The position numbers were made by a program, and so were the translations under genes. The notes under the pieces were generated by a model. That model was not told where the DNA came from. It did no database searches and was given only the letters and a program-made list of their open reading frames with translations. Shown one piece after another: positions 55,221 to 63,800 of a DNA stretch of 64,000 nt. The stretch comes from Vreelandella piezotolerans (lineage in GTDB: Bacteria > Pseudomonadota > Gammaproteobacteria > Pseudomonadales > Halomonadaceae), in assembly GCF_012427705.1 (NCBI RefSeq), contig NZ_CP048602.1, positions 248,001 to 312,000 on the forward strand, in the 5' to 3' direction. The stretch's first letter is position 1; each line of letters begins with the position of its first letter.

Positions 55221-57452
55221 TCATCGAGTTTGAGAAAGCTTTGCCAATTTCTTTCCAATGTCCACTTGTCTCCAGTTAGCTGAATTGCCTGCTTTAACGG
55301 CATCCTGCAGGCAGTCGAGGTCAGCTACTATTACAAGACAGTCGGTTGGGCGCGTAGAGGCTGTATATATCAACGATGCATCAAGCATCTGCTGAGCTTC
55401 TCGTGTTACTACTGAGAATACAGTGTGCCACTGCGTGCCTTGTGCTTCATGAACTGTGATGGAGTAACTTAGATCCAATACTTCCAGCAATGTTTGATTG
55501 ATACCTTTCATTTCGCCATTAATTTCGGCGACGCCGTACCATCCCTCCGAGCTTATAGTGGGGTACACTTCGGTAATAACACCAAGATCACCATCGCGAA
55601 CATCTAGACTGTCGTCGTAAATGTCTTCCGTCACCATTATTAAGTCACCCTGCTTCAACCTTTGGTTATAGAGCGTGACCCAGGGTACCCAGCCTTTCGC
55701 GGGGTCTAGGTAATGCAGATCAGCACGTTCCGCTCCTTGCACACTTTGGAAGTGATCGTTTAGTGCCGTCACTCCCCAATTTCCTGAGCGGCGTGGGGAC
55801 AGGATGATGCGATCATTCAGTTTGCCTGCATCACGCCAGAACTCCGTCAGACGATTCAATGAAGGTGGTGACAAGATACAGCAGTCCGATGAAGTGGAAA
55901 GCGTTTCTGCGCACAGCTCCGGCATAATGGGTTCACCTTCTCTAACTGCAGTAGCAAAACGATGTACCAGACTCTGGTCTAACTGTCGCTTCACCTGAGT
56001 CAATTCAAAGAATGGGATCGGCGACTTATAGAGCATATGGAATACTAAACCACTGCCGATCGGGGGCAGTTTGGCGATATCGCCAAGTAGGATGAAGCGA
56101 CTTGCTTCAGGTAATATGTCTACTAAACGGTACATCGATAACAGGTCAACCATCGACGCCTCATCAATGATGATTAGCAATTGATCAGGCAATGATGGTT
56201 TGCCTTTCCCCTGATGATCAGAGATCAGTTTGGCGATCGTTTGAGCGGGCTTACCAATTCTTTGTTCCATGCGTCGGGCAGCACGGCCAGATAAAGCTAC
56301 CGGCAGACAGAGCCATTTATCAGAAAGAGCTTCATACAGTCCAATGATAGCCTTTAAAATCGTTGTTTTACCGGTTCCGGCTCCACCAGAGATTCCTACA
56401 ACGGGAGCTAAGAATACTCCTATTACGGCTTGGCGTTGCTCTTCTGAAAGCGTGAAAGGTAATTTATGCTCAAAGAGGGCCAGAGCGTTATGCAGAGTAG
56501 ATCTATCAACCTGATTCTCCCAAGCCGCGTGTAAAGAATCATGTCCTCCAGGGCGTCTTAAAGCCAATACCAATTTTCGGGCCACTTCTGCTTCCATGAG
56601 AGCCATGCCCCACGATTGATAACCATCCTGAACACGCACAAGCAGGCCTTTTTTAACCGCTGCTAGGCCCGGATCAATGTTAATAAGTGAGCGTAAGGTT
56701 TTGTTAACAGATTCACGTAACACTTGCCCGGAGACCACTGTCGAACCACTACTACTGGTTCGTTCGACAAAAGCATGCATAGCCGCACCAGCAATTAGGA
56801 CTTCATCCGGTAGGTTCAACTGAAGCTGGTCGATGACAGTTAGTACTTTGCTGTAAGAAACATTCAAGCCAAGCAGCAGAAAAGGGTTTGCGGTCAATCG
56901 TGCAATGGCATCATCGCCAAACAAGTTCGTTAGCTTGAAGCCTAGAGAAGGGCTTAGATCCAAAGCATTCAGCCAGTCCATGGTTCGGTACAAACCTTCC
57001 GCAGGCCATTGCTCTATGAGTCGCTGGGCTAACGTGGCATTCATGCCATGCACAGTACACAGTTTATCGACGTCAGCACTCCTAACCCATTTCTCCAGAT
57101 TGCGTTGGCGCACTAATCGGTTAGCAATAACCTCTCCAATCCCCTCAACTCGAATCCTGATCCAACGGCTCAACGTGTGCGTGGTAGGCCTAACCAATAA
57201 GGCATGATTCGCTTCAAGCACATCTTCATAAATAAGAAAGCCATTCACCATAAACTGGTGAATTGCCTGCTGGCCTGTGACCTTCCACAATGAACCAGTA
57301 GGAATTTCACCATAATGATGGGGAAAACGAACAATTAATGATCGGTGGCGTTTTTTGATCGAGCCATCGGTGTTGATAACATTAACGTAGCAATCACTGC
57401 CTTTGCGTTGTTTGGCGACTTGAACGAGGCTGTAAAGCCGTGCGCTGGTCAT
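55221..57452 (-). CDS. RecD-like SF1 helicase of the recombination module
   Basis: The 743-aa protein has helix-hairpin-helix-like repeats in the N-terminal half (GIGEVIANRL, VHGMNATLAQRL). The ATPase core has Walker A GGAGTGKTTILKA (~360) and Walker B IIIDEASMVDLL, plus the GDIAKLPPIGSG and late SYSITVHEAQGTQW motifs. This is the RecD2/TraA-like family (AAA_30 plus UvrD_C_2). Its ATG overlaps the stop of the 144-aa gene, so it is the last gene of the gin operon. It may unwind DNA during island excision or replication; this is inferred from linkage. Confidence 0.85.
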   Translation of the reverse strand: MTSARLYSLVQVAKQRKGSDCYVNVINTDGSIKKRHRSLIVRFPHHYGEIPTGSLWKVTGQQAIHQFMVNGFLIYEDVLEANHALLVRPTTHTLSRWIRIRVEGIGEVIANRLVRQRNLEKWVRSADVDKLCTVHGMNATLAQRLIEQWPAEGLYRTMDWLNALDLSPSLGFKLTNLFGDDAIARLTANPFLLLGLNVSYSKVLTVIDQLQLNLPDEVLIAGAAMHAFVERTSSSGSTVVSGQVLRESVNKTLRSLINIDPGLAAVKKGLLVRVQDGYQSWGMALMEAEVARKLVLALRRPGGHDSLHAAWENQVDRSTLHNALALFEHKLPFTLSEEQRQAVIGVFLAPVVGISGGAGTGKTTILKAIIGLYEALSDKWLCLPVALSGRAARRMEQRIGKPAQTIAKLISDHQGKGKPSLPDQLLIIIDEASMVDLLSMYRLVDILPEASRFILLGDIAKLPPIGSGLVFHMLYKSPIPFFELTQVKRQLDQSLVHRFATAVREGEPIMPELCAETLSTSSDCCILSPPSLNRLTEFWRDAGKLNDRIILSPRRSGNWGVTALNDHFQSVQGAERADLHYLDPAKGWVPWVTLYNQRLKQGDLIMVTEDIYDDSLDVRDGDLGVITEVYPTISSEGWYGVAEINGEMKGINQTLLEVLDLSYSITVHEAQGTQWHTVFSVVTREAQQMLDASLIYTASTRPTDCLVIVADLDCLQDAVKAGNSANWRQVDIGKKLAKLSQTR

Positions 57453-57883
57453 GTTTTAATCTCAAACCCGAGCATGCCTTCGTGGATTACTTCCTCCAAT
57501 GCTCGGTAGCGAGATAATTGCTTTCTAAGCGCTTTATTTTCTGACTTCAACTCGGCAACGGAAGCGATTAGCTTGTCACTGTCTGAGAAAGTTGCGTGTG
57601 CACACTTTTGTGCATTATTTACCAACGCAAAAGATATCGTTTTATCAGTAGGCTCTGTGCCATACCATTCCCGATCGCAACATTCTAGGAGCGCCTTAAC
57701 TCCTTCATTCTGAACACATACACTACGGGAGAAGCCGCACTCACGGGCCACTTCACTTCGCTTAACACGACCGGCATATGCGTATTTATGAGTTTTCCCA
57801 GTGGTCTCAATACAGGCCTTCCAGGCTTGTGCTCGTTGCAGATACTCAGCTCCCATCTGCTTACCGTTTTTGCTTCTAGTCAC
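57449..57883 (-). CDS. HTH/leucine-zipper protein of the recombination module
   Basis: The 144-aa protein has a HTH-like segment (VKRSEVARECGFSRSVCVQN, ~42-61) and a C-terminal coiled coil (DKLIASVAELKSENKALRKQ, ~103-122). It is 10 bp after ginD and overlaps the helicase start (ATGA). It resembles small DNA-binding accessory proteins (TnpC-like) seen with tyrosine-recombinase trios. Likely role is binding the island ends or regulating the operon. Confidence 0.7.
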   Translation of the reverse strand: MTRSKNGKQMGAEYLQRAQAWKACIETTGKTHKYAYAGRVKRSEVARECGFSRSVCVQNEGVKALLECCDREWYGTEPTDKTISFALVNNAQKCAHATFSDSDKLIASVAELKSENKALRKQLSRYRALEEVIHEGMLGFEIKT

Positions 57884-57893
57884 ACAATTCTCG

Positions 57894-58316
57894 CTAGTTG
57901 ATGGTGTCAGGCAGTGGGTTGGTCAATAATTCCTGCAGCTTCTTGGTATCCATACCAGGGAATAGATAGGCATTGCGCTGCAAGCGTAGAATCGCTTGTT
58001 GGAGGTTATTCACTTTCTGCGTCTGATGTTTCAATGCAGACTGCAGTTTTTCATTTTCTCTTCTGAGTCCCTCAATCGTTGAATCGGTACTCTTTGGGGC
58101 AGGAGGTTGCTCCCTAAGTCGAGCTTTTACCTGGTGGTAAACCTCCACTATTTCATCATGCTTATAGAGCGAGCGCTTTGCTATCCGATCTACTTTTAAG
58201 CGCTTTGCAAGCTTAGTGGCATATAGCTCCCATGTTAACTTGCCTTGCCAGCTGTGTAGTAAACCAACAGCAATAGGCAAAGACTGCTCGGTAATAATTT
58301 TTTTAGGCACCGTCAA
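57894..58316 (-). CDS. Small coiled-coil accessory protein of the recombinase trio (GinD-like)
   Basis: The 140-aa protein has a basic N-terminal helical region (KLTWELYATKLAKRLKVDRI, ~26-45) and a coiled coil (IEGLRRENEKLQSALKHQTQ, ~81-100). It overlaps the preceding recombinase by 14 bp. Position and size match GinD, the fourth gene required in GInt elements; TnpC of Tn554 is an analogous small partner. Identity as GinD rests on gene order, not on a profile match. Confidence 0.7.
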   Translation of the reverse strand: MTVPKKIITEQSLPIAVGLLHSWQGKLTWELYATKLAKRLKVDRIAKRSLYKHDEIVEVYHQVKARLREQPPAPKSTDSTIEGLRRENEKLQSALKHQTQKVNNLQQAILRLQRNAYLFPGMDTKKLQELLTNPLPDTIN

Positions 58317-60276
58317 CTACCCCCAGAAGTTGATTGATTTCTTGTGTAACACGGTCCTGCGACTTTTCTGGCACCTCAATGCCTTTGGCCATAAGGTTGA
58401 CTTTCAGAGGGCTGGGGTCGAAGTGTTCATCGACGCCAAGCACAGTACCATTAGCGATAGAGGGGTCTTCCATTTGCTGAATAATTGATTCAGCAACGGC
58501 ATACCGTATCACGTTGTACGTCATCCACTGATCGATTCCCAATTGGTCTCGTTTCTTCTGCCAAGCTTCAAGAGCATCAAATTCTGCTTTGTGATGAGAG
58601 GCTGCTTCTCTCAGTCTTTCGAGACAGCCAGATGTCCCCTTTATATATTTTTTTTCAGAACAGGTTAGGCAATCCCCACCTTTGAGGCACGGGGGTTCGG
58701 AAATGGAGTGTGTGCAGCCTCCAAACTCACCGACTTGGATAGGCTGAGGCACCTCATGTTCTCTGAGCTCGCGTCGGAGTAGTTCATGGCGATAGATAGG
58801 TATGCCAATATTAAGCCGCTTATCGAGCGGTAAGTTGCTGCTTGTTGTTCCAATGAGCTGTCGATATTGCGCTGCTTTTTGCACCGGCGTGTTGAAGTCA
58901 TAGGTATCGTTTTGGAATATATCTTGTCGACCAGCCAGCATTCGTAATCTATGTTCTGATAATCCCTTAAAGGCTAATGCACGCCCACGGGTTCCATGCC
59001 AACGTCGGAAGTCATGAGTGGTCAGTCGGATCGGAGACCCATCATCCATCGTCAGTCCCAATCGGGCAAAAAGGCTCATGACAGTGTTCTCCCCCTTTTC
59101 CCACTTTCCACTGAGTTGATTACATAGTTGTGTTGTCGTTATCAAACAGTAACTGTTTGGATAAACGCTACTTTTAGCCCCATCGTGAAACTGGTTCCAT
59201 TGATGCAGAACGAGCGATTCCCAAACTTCAACGCGTTCGCTGTTGGAAGTATAAGGCCAGTGAGATAATTTATTTTTAAATTTAAGATAATCAGCCTGTG
59301 CGATATCTTTGTACGTGGGGTTTCCGTATTGAACGCATGGTAAATGCCAGCTAAAGAATTGGCGAGAAGTGCGGTTATTTGGCCAAAATTGCCTCCCAGT
59401 ACGGTCTAGATTTGCAGTTCGACACATAGCGTGAGCCGTTTCCATGTCATTAAGCACTCTATCTTGCGGGTAACTCTTCGAAGTAATGCAAAGTTCGTGG
59501 ATCGGGAAAACTGTGCCATTCGTGTCGTAAGCAAGCTTGGCAGCTTTTCTAGCCGGTTCCGACAACCGCAACAAGTGCATGAATGCACGCGCTACCATAT
59601 CCATTAGCCGGGATTCCTGAATTTCATTGCCGTTAGAGTTGGGCAGTCGGGGTACCCATTTGATGTTGGCACCGAACCCCTTTGCGGAGAACCAGCGTAG
59701 TCCGACTCGTCTCTTTGTACGACCGTATCTATCGGTGTAATGCTCATCAATTAGCGAGTCCACTCTTAGATCTACAAGCTCACCTCCTCGACTAGAGGCA
59801 AAAGCAAGCATCAACGACAAGCTCGTCCAGTATTGATCCTTGTCGGTTTCAGCTAGTTCAAATGCAACAAGTACTGCTGCCAGCTTGCGGTCATCAGGAG
59901 TTTTATCTTTACGCCAAGCAACGGCTGCGGGATCCATGGATGAGCTTCTGTTTTCACTCTTCCATGGAGATTGCCAATGCGGTAATGCCGGGTGAATTCC
60001 GCGCTCTCGCAATTCTGTGTATAGCTTCATTAGTTCGAGCCCTATGTAATGGGTGCTCCTTCTTCTTTTGGAGCCATACCAAGCAATTAGTTTCTCAAAC
60101 ACTAGTTCCTGCACGCTTCCGTCTACTTTGAGGATGTCGGGTGTGCCGTGAAGCTCTTTTAATGCCGCGTGCACAAAACGCAAGGCTAGCAGTAAACTTT
60201 TTATTAGGACTCTTTCTTTATTGTATTGGTTGTGGCGAACGTATGCTTTAGCAAACTCAAGAAATGGTTCTTGCAT
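58303..60276 (-). CDS. Tyrosine recombinase, third of trio (GinC-like)
   Basis: From ATG 60276 the product is 657 aa; the catalytic domain has SSRGGELVDLR (box I Arg), THDFRRWHGTRGRAL (H-x-x-R), LAGRQDIFQNDTYDF (late Tyr), then a Cys cluster (CTHSISEPPCLKGGDCLTC) near residue 580. A coding-quality frame continues upstream of the ATG for 62 codons to the ginB stop without any ATG, GTG or TTG, so the true start may be a rare codon (ATA 60462 or ATT 60459) with GAGG upstream. It is DNA-binding and acts with the other two recombinases at the island ends. Confidence 0.85.
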   Translation of the reverse strand: MQEPFLEFAKAYVRHNQYNKERVLIKSLLLALRFVHAALKELHGTPDILKVDGSVQELVFEKLIAWYGSKRRRSTHYIGLELMKLYTELRERGIHPALPHWQSPWKSENRSSSMDPAAVAWRKDKTPDDRKLAAVLVAFELAETDKDQYWTSLSLMLAFASSRGGELVDLRVDSLIDEHYTDRYGRTKRRVGLRWFSAKGFGANIKWVPRLPNSNGNEIQESRLMDMVARAFMHLLRLSEPARKAAKLAYDTNGTVFPIHELCITSKSYPQDRVLNDMETAHAMCRTANLDRTGRQFWPNNRTSRQFFSWHLPCVQYGNPTYKDIAQADYLKFKNKLSHWPYTSNSERVEVWESLVLHQWNQFHDGAKSSVYPNSYCLITTTQLCNQLSGKWEKGENTVMSLFARLGLTMDDGSPIRLTTHDFRRWHGTRGRALAFKGLSEHRLRMLAGRQDIFQNDTYDFNTPVQKAAQYRQLIGTTSSNLPLDKRLNIGIPIYRHELLRRELREHEVPQPIQVGEFGGCTHSISEPPCLKGGDCLTCSEKKYIKGTSGCLERLREAASHHKAEFDALEAWQKKRDQLGIDQWMTYNVIRYAVAESIIQQMEDPSIANGTVLGVDEHFDPSPLKVNLMAKGIEVPEKSQDRVTQEINQLLGVVDGA

Positions 60277-60458
60277 AAGGGCAGAAGTTTTTCTGCCATG
60301 AGGCCTTAATTCGCAGAATACTATGGTTATTTGGGTTCTTAGGGTTGTCGTACTCCAGGTGCTAGAGTTCCATCCATCTTCGCCACCATAGATGCTTAGC
60401 TTTCGTGCACTTTCGATGTAGGTTTTAAGAGAACCTCTCGATGACTTGTGTAAGTTAA

Positions 60459-62021
60459 TTATGGTTTTTTCCTCGATTTTATCTCTTCACAGAGGCGTAT
60501 AGTGGCTTTAATCGCAGCGATGGGCAGATCCAGAGAGTCTACTTGTTGCCCACTCAATCCCTGAGAGATGCGCTTTTGGCGCTCCTCTACTATTTGGGCT
60601 AGCGCTTTATTATGAGGGGCATCAATAAAGGGGTGAAATTTAGGGCAGGCATAGCAGCTGAAGATGCCACTGCCGCATAGTTGAGCACAATTGCCCACTT
60701 GATCATCGCGATTCAAGTTGATTTTTGCTTGCCCGACTATCGGTTCACCAAGTAATCTCTTTTCCTTAAGATCGAGAACAGGCTCCCAAGCCTCCACCAT
60801 GATGCCATCACAGGCTGCCTGATCTTCGTAGGTATGAGATGTGTAAACCTTGACTGTATCCGTTGTTACGTGTCCCAGAACAGAAGCAATTAATTCATCG
60901 CTAGCTCCAGCTTCAGCAAGACGTGTCGCAACTGTGCGCCTAAACCTGTATAAAGAGATTGGTAATATATCTCCAGCAAGCCTGTCCGTCGTAACGGGAC
61001 ATTTCTGAATGCTGCTGATTATATGGCTATGAATATGAACATCGAAGGTTCTGGGGGTCTTAGTGAGGCGATGCTCAAAAGCTTCGATACTTCCGGCAGC
61101 AAGCAAGCTTCGCCCTATAAATAGTGGCAATTTTTTGGAAAGTTGAGGGGGAATCGTTTGGCCCCAAGCTTGAGCTACTTTGTTTTGGCCTTCGGCAATC
61201 ACTTGCTTAAGAAGTGCATACAGATCGGGGGGGAGCTCTAGCTTGCGATTCGCAGCTCGATAGTTGCGGCTACCTTTGGCAGTGGGTATAGCTAATTCAT
61301 AAATATGTTCAGTTCGATCTTCAATGACATCGCAGGCTCTCATTGCCCCAATCTCCACTGGGCGACAACCAAACTCGACCTGGATTAGAAAAATTGCATA
61401 GACCTGTAAAGATAATGTCCCATCAGCGTAGGCAGCGTGAATCCAGCGAAGTAAAGACACTTCCTCTATTTGAGAAAATGGTCCCCGCACGGGGCATTGT
61501 TCACGAACAATTTGACCAGTGTTATTTCTTGAGCTTGTTTTGATCTGATGTACGTGGTTCCCCAACTCTCTCTCCAGGCCTGGATAACCACCATCAGACC
61601 AAGCAATCAAGGCAGACCGGCATTGTTGTAAGTAATTCATCCGGGTAGGTGTCGAAATCTGTCGAGTCGAAAGGTTAGTGCGCCACAGCTCAAAGGACTT
61701 GATCGTTATTTCATCGGTGCAGTAGTGAAGCAATGACAAGATACGATCAAATAGATCTCTAGCATAACGCTCTGAGACCTCTTCAACCAATTCAGACATG
61801 GTTTTTCGAAAGGAGTCTAGAACCATAGGGGAAACTCGGTCGGTCAGCCCATTCATATCTAAAGCAGACCAAGGCAATTTTAATGTGCGTCCAATACGCC
61901 ACTCGTTACTTTCATACACATAAGTTTCACCTGAACGCGCTGTCTTAAGCGTTTGCTTAAGTGTTGTTACTGGAGATTCAGATTGATTAAGTGTTATTGC
62001 CGCTGTCTGTTTTTTTGGCAT
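60459..62021 (-). CDS. Tyrosine recombinase, second of trio (GinB-like)
   Basis: The 520-aa protein has box I EFGCRPVEIG (Arg ~220), box II LYRFRRTVATRLAEAG where the usual His is replaced by Tyr while Arg (~361) is kept, LGHVTTDTVKVYTSHT (His ~384, Tyr ~393), and a C-terminal zinc-finger-like CAQLCGSGIFSCYACP. It overlaps ginA by 35 bp. The altered box II suggests that the recombinases divide the work, this one possibly less active. It is a site-specific recombinase of the integrase family. Confidence 0.88.
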   Translation of the reverse strand: MPKKQTAAITLNQSESPVTTLKQTLKTARSGETYVYESNEWRIGRTLKLPWSALDMNGLTDRVSPMVLDSFRKTMSELVEEVSERYARDLFDRILSLLHYCTDEITIKSFELWRTNLSTRQISTPTRMNYLQQCRSALIAWSDGGYPGLERELGNHVHQIKTSSRNNTGQIVREQCPVRGPFSQIEEVSLLRWIHAAYADGTLSLQVYAIFLIQVEFGCRPVEIGAMRACDVIEDRTEHIYELAIPTAKGSRNYRAANRKLELPPDLYALLKQVIAEGQNKVAQAWGQTIPPQLSKKLPLFIGRSLLAAGSIEAFEHRLTKTPRTFDVHIHSHIISSIQKCPVTTDRLAGDILPISLYRFRRTVATRLAEAGASDELIASVLGHVTTDTVKVYTSHTYEDQAACDGIMVEAWEPVLDLKEKRLLGEPIVGQAKINLNRDDQVGNCAQLCGSGIFSCYACPKFHPFIDAPHNKALAQIVEERQKRISQGLSGQQVDSLDLPIAAIKATIRLCEEIKSRKKP

Positions 62022-63273
62022 TGTCGTGGCGCTTCTGATTTATTTCACGTAAAGTTTTCTTGGCGAGTTTTTGATTATGTACTTGGGTGTAATCGTCTTG
62101 TGATTTCGGGTTTTTGTGACCCAGCAGGTATTGAACAATCGCTGTTTGATCTGCGTTGGGAATACCCTGTTTTGTCAAATCGTCTTTGACCTTCAACGTG
62201 AAGCCATGACGAAATTGATGCCGTGTTAATCCTGAAAAAGTGTCAGGGCGTGTGCTGATTACTAGCCCCATCTCTTGCATCACCGCTTTGGATGAGATCG
62301 GCCTGCCTTTTCCATTACTTGCATGCGTCACAAAAAGTAATGGATGGCTTTGTGCTTCGGAAATCTTACTTCGCACTTCAATCACGTATTGGTGGATGAG
62401 GCGGGCGAGTTCATCCCCGATAGGTATGACTCTTGGCTCAGTCTTGGCTACCAACTGTTTCGAACGTGGATCTCTTGGGTCATGGTGTCTTCGAATCACA
62501 TGAACGTTATTTTCTATGCCATATTCGATATCTTCCAGCCAAAGCCCTAAAACTTCACCGGATCGTAAACCTGCTTCGTACTGCAGGCGCATTATAATGT
62601 AATGCCTCAGTTGTCGAGCTGAATTTCTAAATGGGTTATCAACTGAGCCTGGTTTTGAGACACTTAGGTAGCTTTCGAAGACTGATTTTTTTGGAGTTCG
62701 GTATGCACCGCTGTTTTGCAAATAGCTTCGGGTGCGAGGGGTCATTTGCCGTAAACCATCAACCATACGATCAATGTAAGGCTTCATGGTTACAAAGTCG
62801 GGGCGCTTCCGCATAACGGTTTCGGCCAGGAACTTTAGGTATTGAGCGACATAGCCCAACCGAATAGCGCGATGATTAGAACTGACCGTCAATACTTGCG
62901 GTGTTTTATAACGATTTAGGCTCGCCACATTGATGAGACTGCTCGCTTTAATTTTATTTACTTGAACAACCCAACTTTCAAACGCTTCGCTGTCGAGCTT
63001 GCAGTGATCTCTGAGCGAGTATAAATCTTCCTGCTCCAGCAGATGCCCATCGTAGAATTCATCTGCGAGCACTCTCCCATTGAAAATTTCCCAACGCCGC
63101 AAATGCTTCAAAGCTGACAACACTTTTTCCAGGGTGCTCGCCTGACTCTTAGGCCTCATAACAACAGTTATAAACAGTGATATGTAAAAATCAGGCATGC
63201 CTTTACCATCGACTAGCAATGGATACCTTTCTCCTGAGTCAAAGACTAGAACCTTTGTCAGCAAATTAACCAA
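61987..63273 (-). CDS. Tyrosine recombinase, first of trio (GinA-like)
   Basis: The 428-aa integrase has a SAM-like N-terminal DNA-binding region and a complete catalytic set: Arg ~237 (AGLRSGEVLGLW), H-x-x-R ~352-355 (TRHQFRHGFTL), His ~386 (YLLGHKNPKSQ) and Tyr ~395 (DDYTQVH). It starts at TTG 63273 with a perfect AAGGAGG six bases upstream. It is the first gene of an operon of at least six overlapping or closely spaced genes, 160 bp from the island end. Confidence 0.9.
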   Translation of the reverse strand: MVNLLTKVLVFDSGERYPLLVDGKGMPDFYISLFITVVMRPKSQASTLEKVLSALKHLRRWEIFNGRVLADEFYDGHLLEQEDLYSLRDHCKLDSEAFESWVVQVNKIKASSLINVASLNRYKTPQVLTVSSNHRAIRLGYVAQYLKFLAETVMRKRPDFVTMKPYIDRMVDGLRQMTPRTRSYLQNSGAYRTPKKSVFESYLSVSKPGSVDNPFRNSARQLRHYIIMRLQYEAGLRSGEVLGLWLEDIEYGIENNVHVIRRHHDPRDPRSKQLVAKTEPRVIPIGDELARLIHQYVIEVRSKISEAQSHPLLFVTHASNGKGRPISSKAVMQEMGLVISTRPDTFSGLTRHQFRHGFTLKVKDDLTKQGIPNADQTAIVQYLLGHKNPKSQDDYTQVHNQKLAKKTLREINQKRHDNAKKTDSGNNT

Positions 63274-63295
63274 GCGGAACCTCCTTATCTGTACT

Positions 63296-63330
63296 TTTAT
63301 AGTATCTTGCCATTCTAAATAAAGATACTA
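63296..63330 (-). promoter_or_regulatory. gin operon promoter covered by a 31-bp inverted repeat
   Basis: TAGTATCTT (63,300-63,308) and AAGATACTA (63,322-63,330) form perfect 9-bp arms with a 13-bp gap. On the minus strand TATAAA (63,301-63,296) is a likely -10 with a weak -35 (CTTTAT) in the other arm. The repeat therefore overlaps the promoter and could be an operator for autoregulation or a recombinase arm site. Confidence 0.6.
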
Positions 63331-63412
63331 CGTAAAAGGCACATTAAGGAGTTATTTTTTTGTTAAAAAAATTGCTAATTACTCTATTTGGATCAATAGC
63401 TTATGAAAAATT

Positions 63413-63440
63413 TGAGGCATCTTTATTGTGGGGCTTCTAA
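63413..63440. repeat. Island right end: attachment core and terminal inverted repeat
   Basis: TTCTAA at 63,435-63,440 is the counterpart of TTCTAG at 32,878. The inward sequence on the minus strand (TAGAAGC then AATAAAGATGC) mirrors the left end imperfectly. The PepSY-like reading frame changes to foreign sequence here. Confidence 0.6.
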
Positions 63441-63644
63441 GAAGTCCAGCCAGCCCTCCACTTCGACACGGCCGCGGTCGTCGGCGTTGATCTCCTCGAT
63501 ATGGGTGAACCCATAGTCGGCAGCGTAGGTTAGAATGTCATCGATCCGGTCCATCGGCTGCGTGTCTGCTTGGGCGCTACCCGCTGCGGCGGTAAGTAGA
63601 AGAGCAGAGGTCGGGATCAGCAGCATTTTTTTCATCGCGTTCAT
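63423..63644 (-). pseudogene. 5' fragment of the split PepSY-like secreted protein gene
   Basis: It begins MNAMKKMLLIPTSALLLTAA, a signal peptide cleaved after AQA, then YGFTHIEEINADDRGRVEVE and GWLDFLE. After this the frame enters the island and stops within four codons. Leader AAGGAATTTGAC and upstream control block are intact, so a truncated, secreted ~50-residue mature peptide may still be made. The remaining part is at 32,596-32,880. Confidence 0.9.
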
Positions 63645-63749
63645 GTCAAATTCCTTCTTTGCTTGGTGAATGCATTGCTGGATGATGCCTAACGAGGTCA
63701 GTCAGCGAATGCGACAGGGTAGTTGTATCATCGGGGTTCTTTCCTAAAC

Positions 63750-63791
63750 CTGACAAAGCCGTTCATCTGGCGTTCATGTTGCCTTTGGCAT
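63750..63791. promoter_or_regulatory. Response-regulator-like operator between divergent PepSY genes
   Basis: It contains GTTCAT-N5-GTTCAT (63,761-63,777), direct half-sites 11 bp apart, and lies between the split gene and the divergent 63,801 gene. It is nearly identical to the block at 55,101-55,142. Conservation in two diverged copies supports function, probably binding of an OmpR-type regulator. Confidence 0.65.
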
Positions 63792-63800
63792 TCTAGCGAC

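Larger units (their letters stand above)
32881..63437. mobile_element. GInt-like genomic island (three tyrosine recombinases), ~30.6 kb
   Basis: Boundaries are set by the two halves of the split PepSY-like gene, by a shared short core and by imperfect terminal inverted repeats. The right end carries a minus-strand operon of three tyrosine recombinases plus a small coiled-coil gene, the ginABCD arrangement of GInt islands. Cargo includes a helicase/winged-helix/XRE module, an integron-like segment with a STAND protein, umuDC, a type I R-M operon and an intact copy of the disrupted gene. No conjugation or phage structural genes are present. Base composition varies strongly inside, with the 36-44 kb part AT-rich and hsdM/hsdR GC-rich, indicating a mosaic. 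Confidence 0.85.

Noticed and set aside
32881..63437. Island as a prophage or conjugative element
   Set aside because: No capsid, terminase, portal, relaxase or type IV secretion genes are present.
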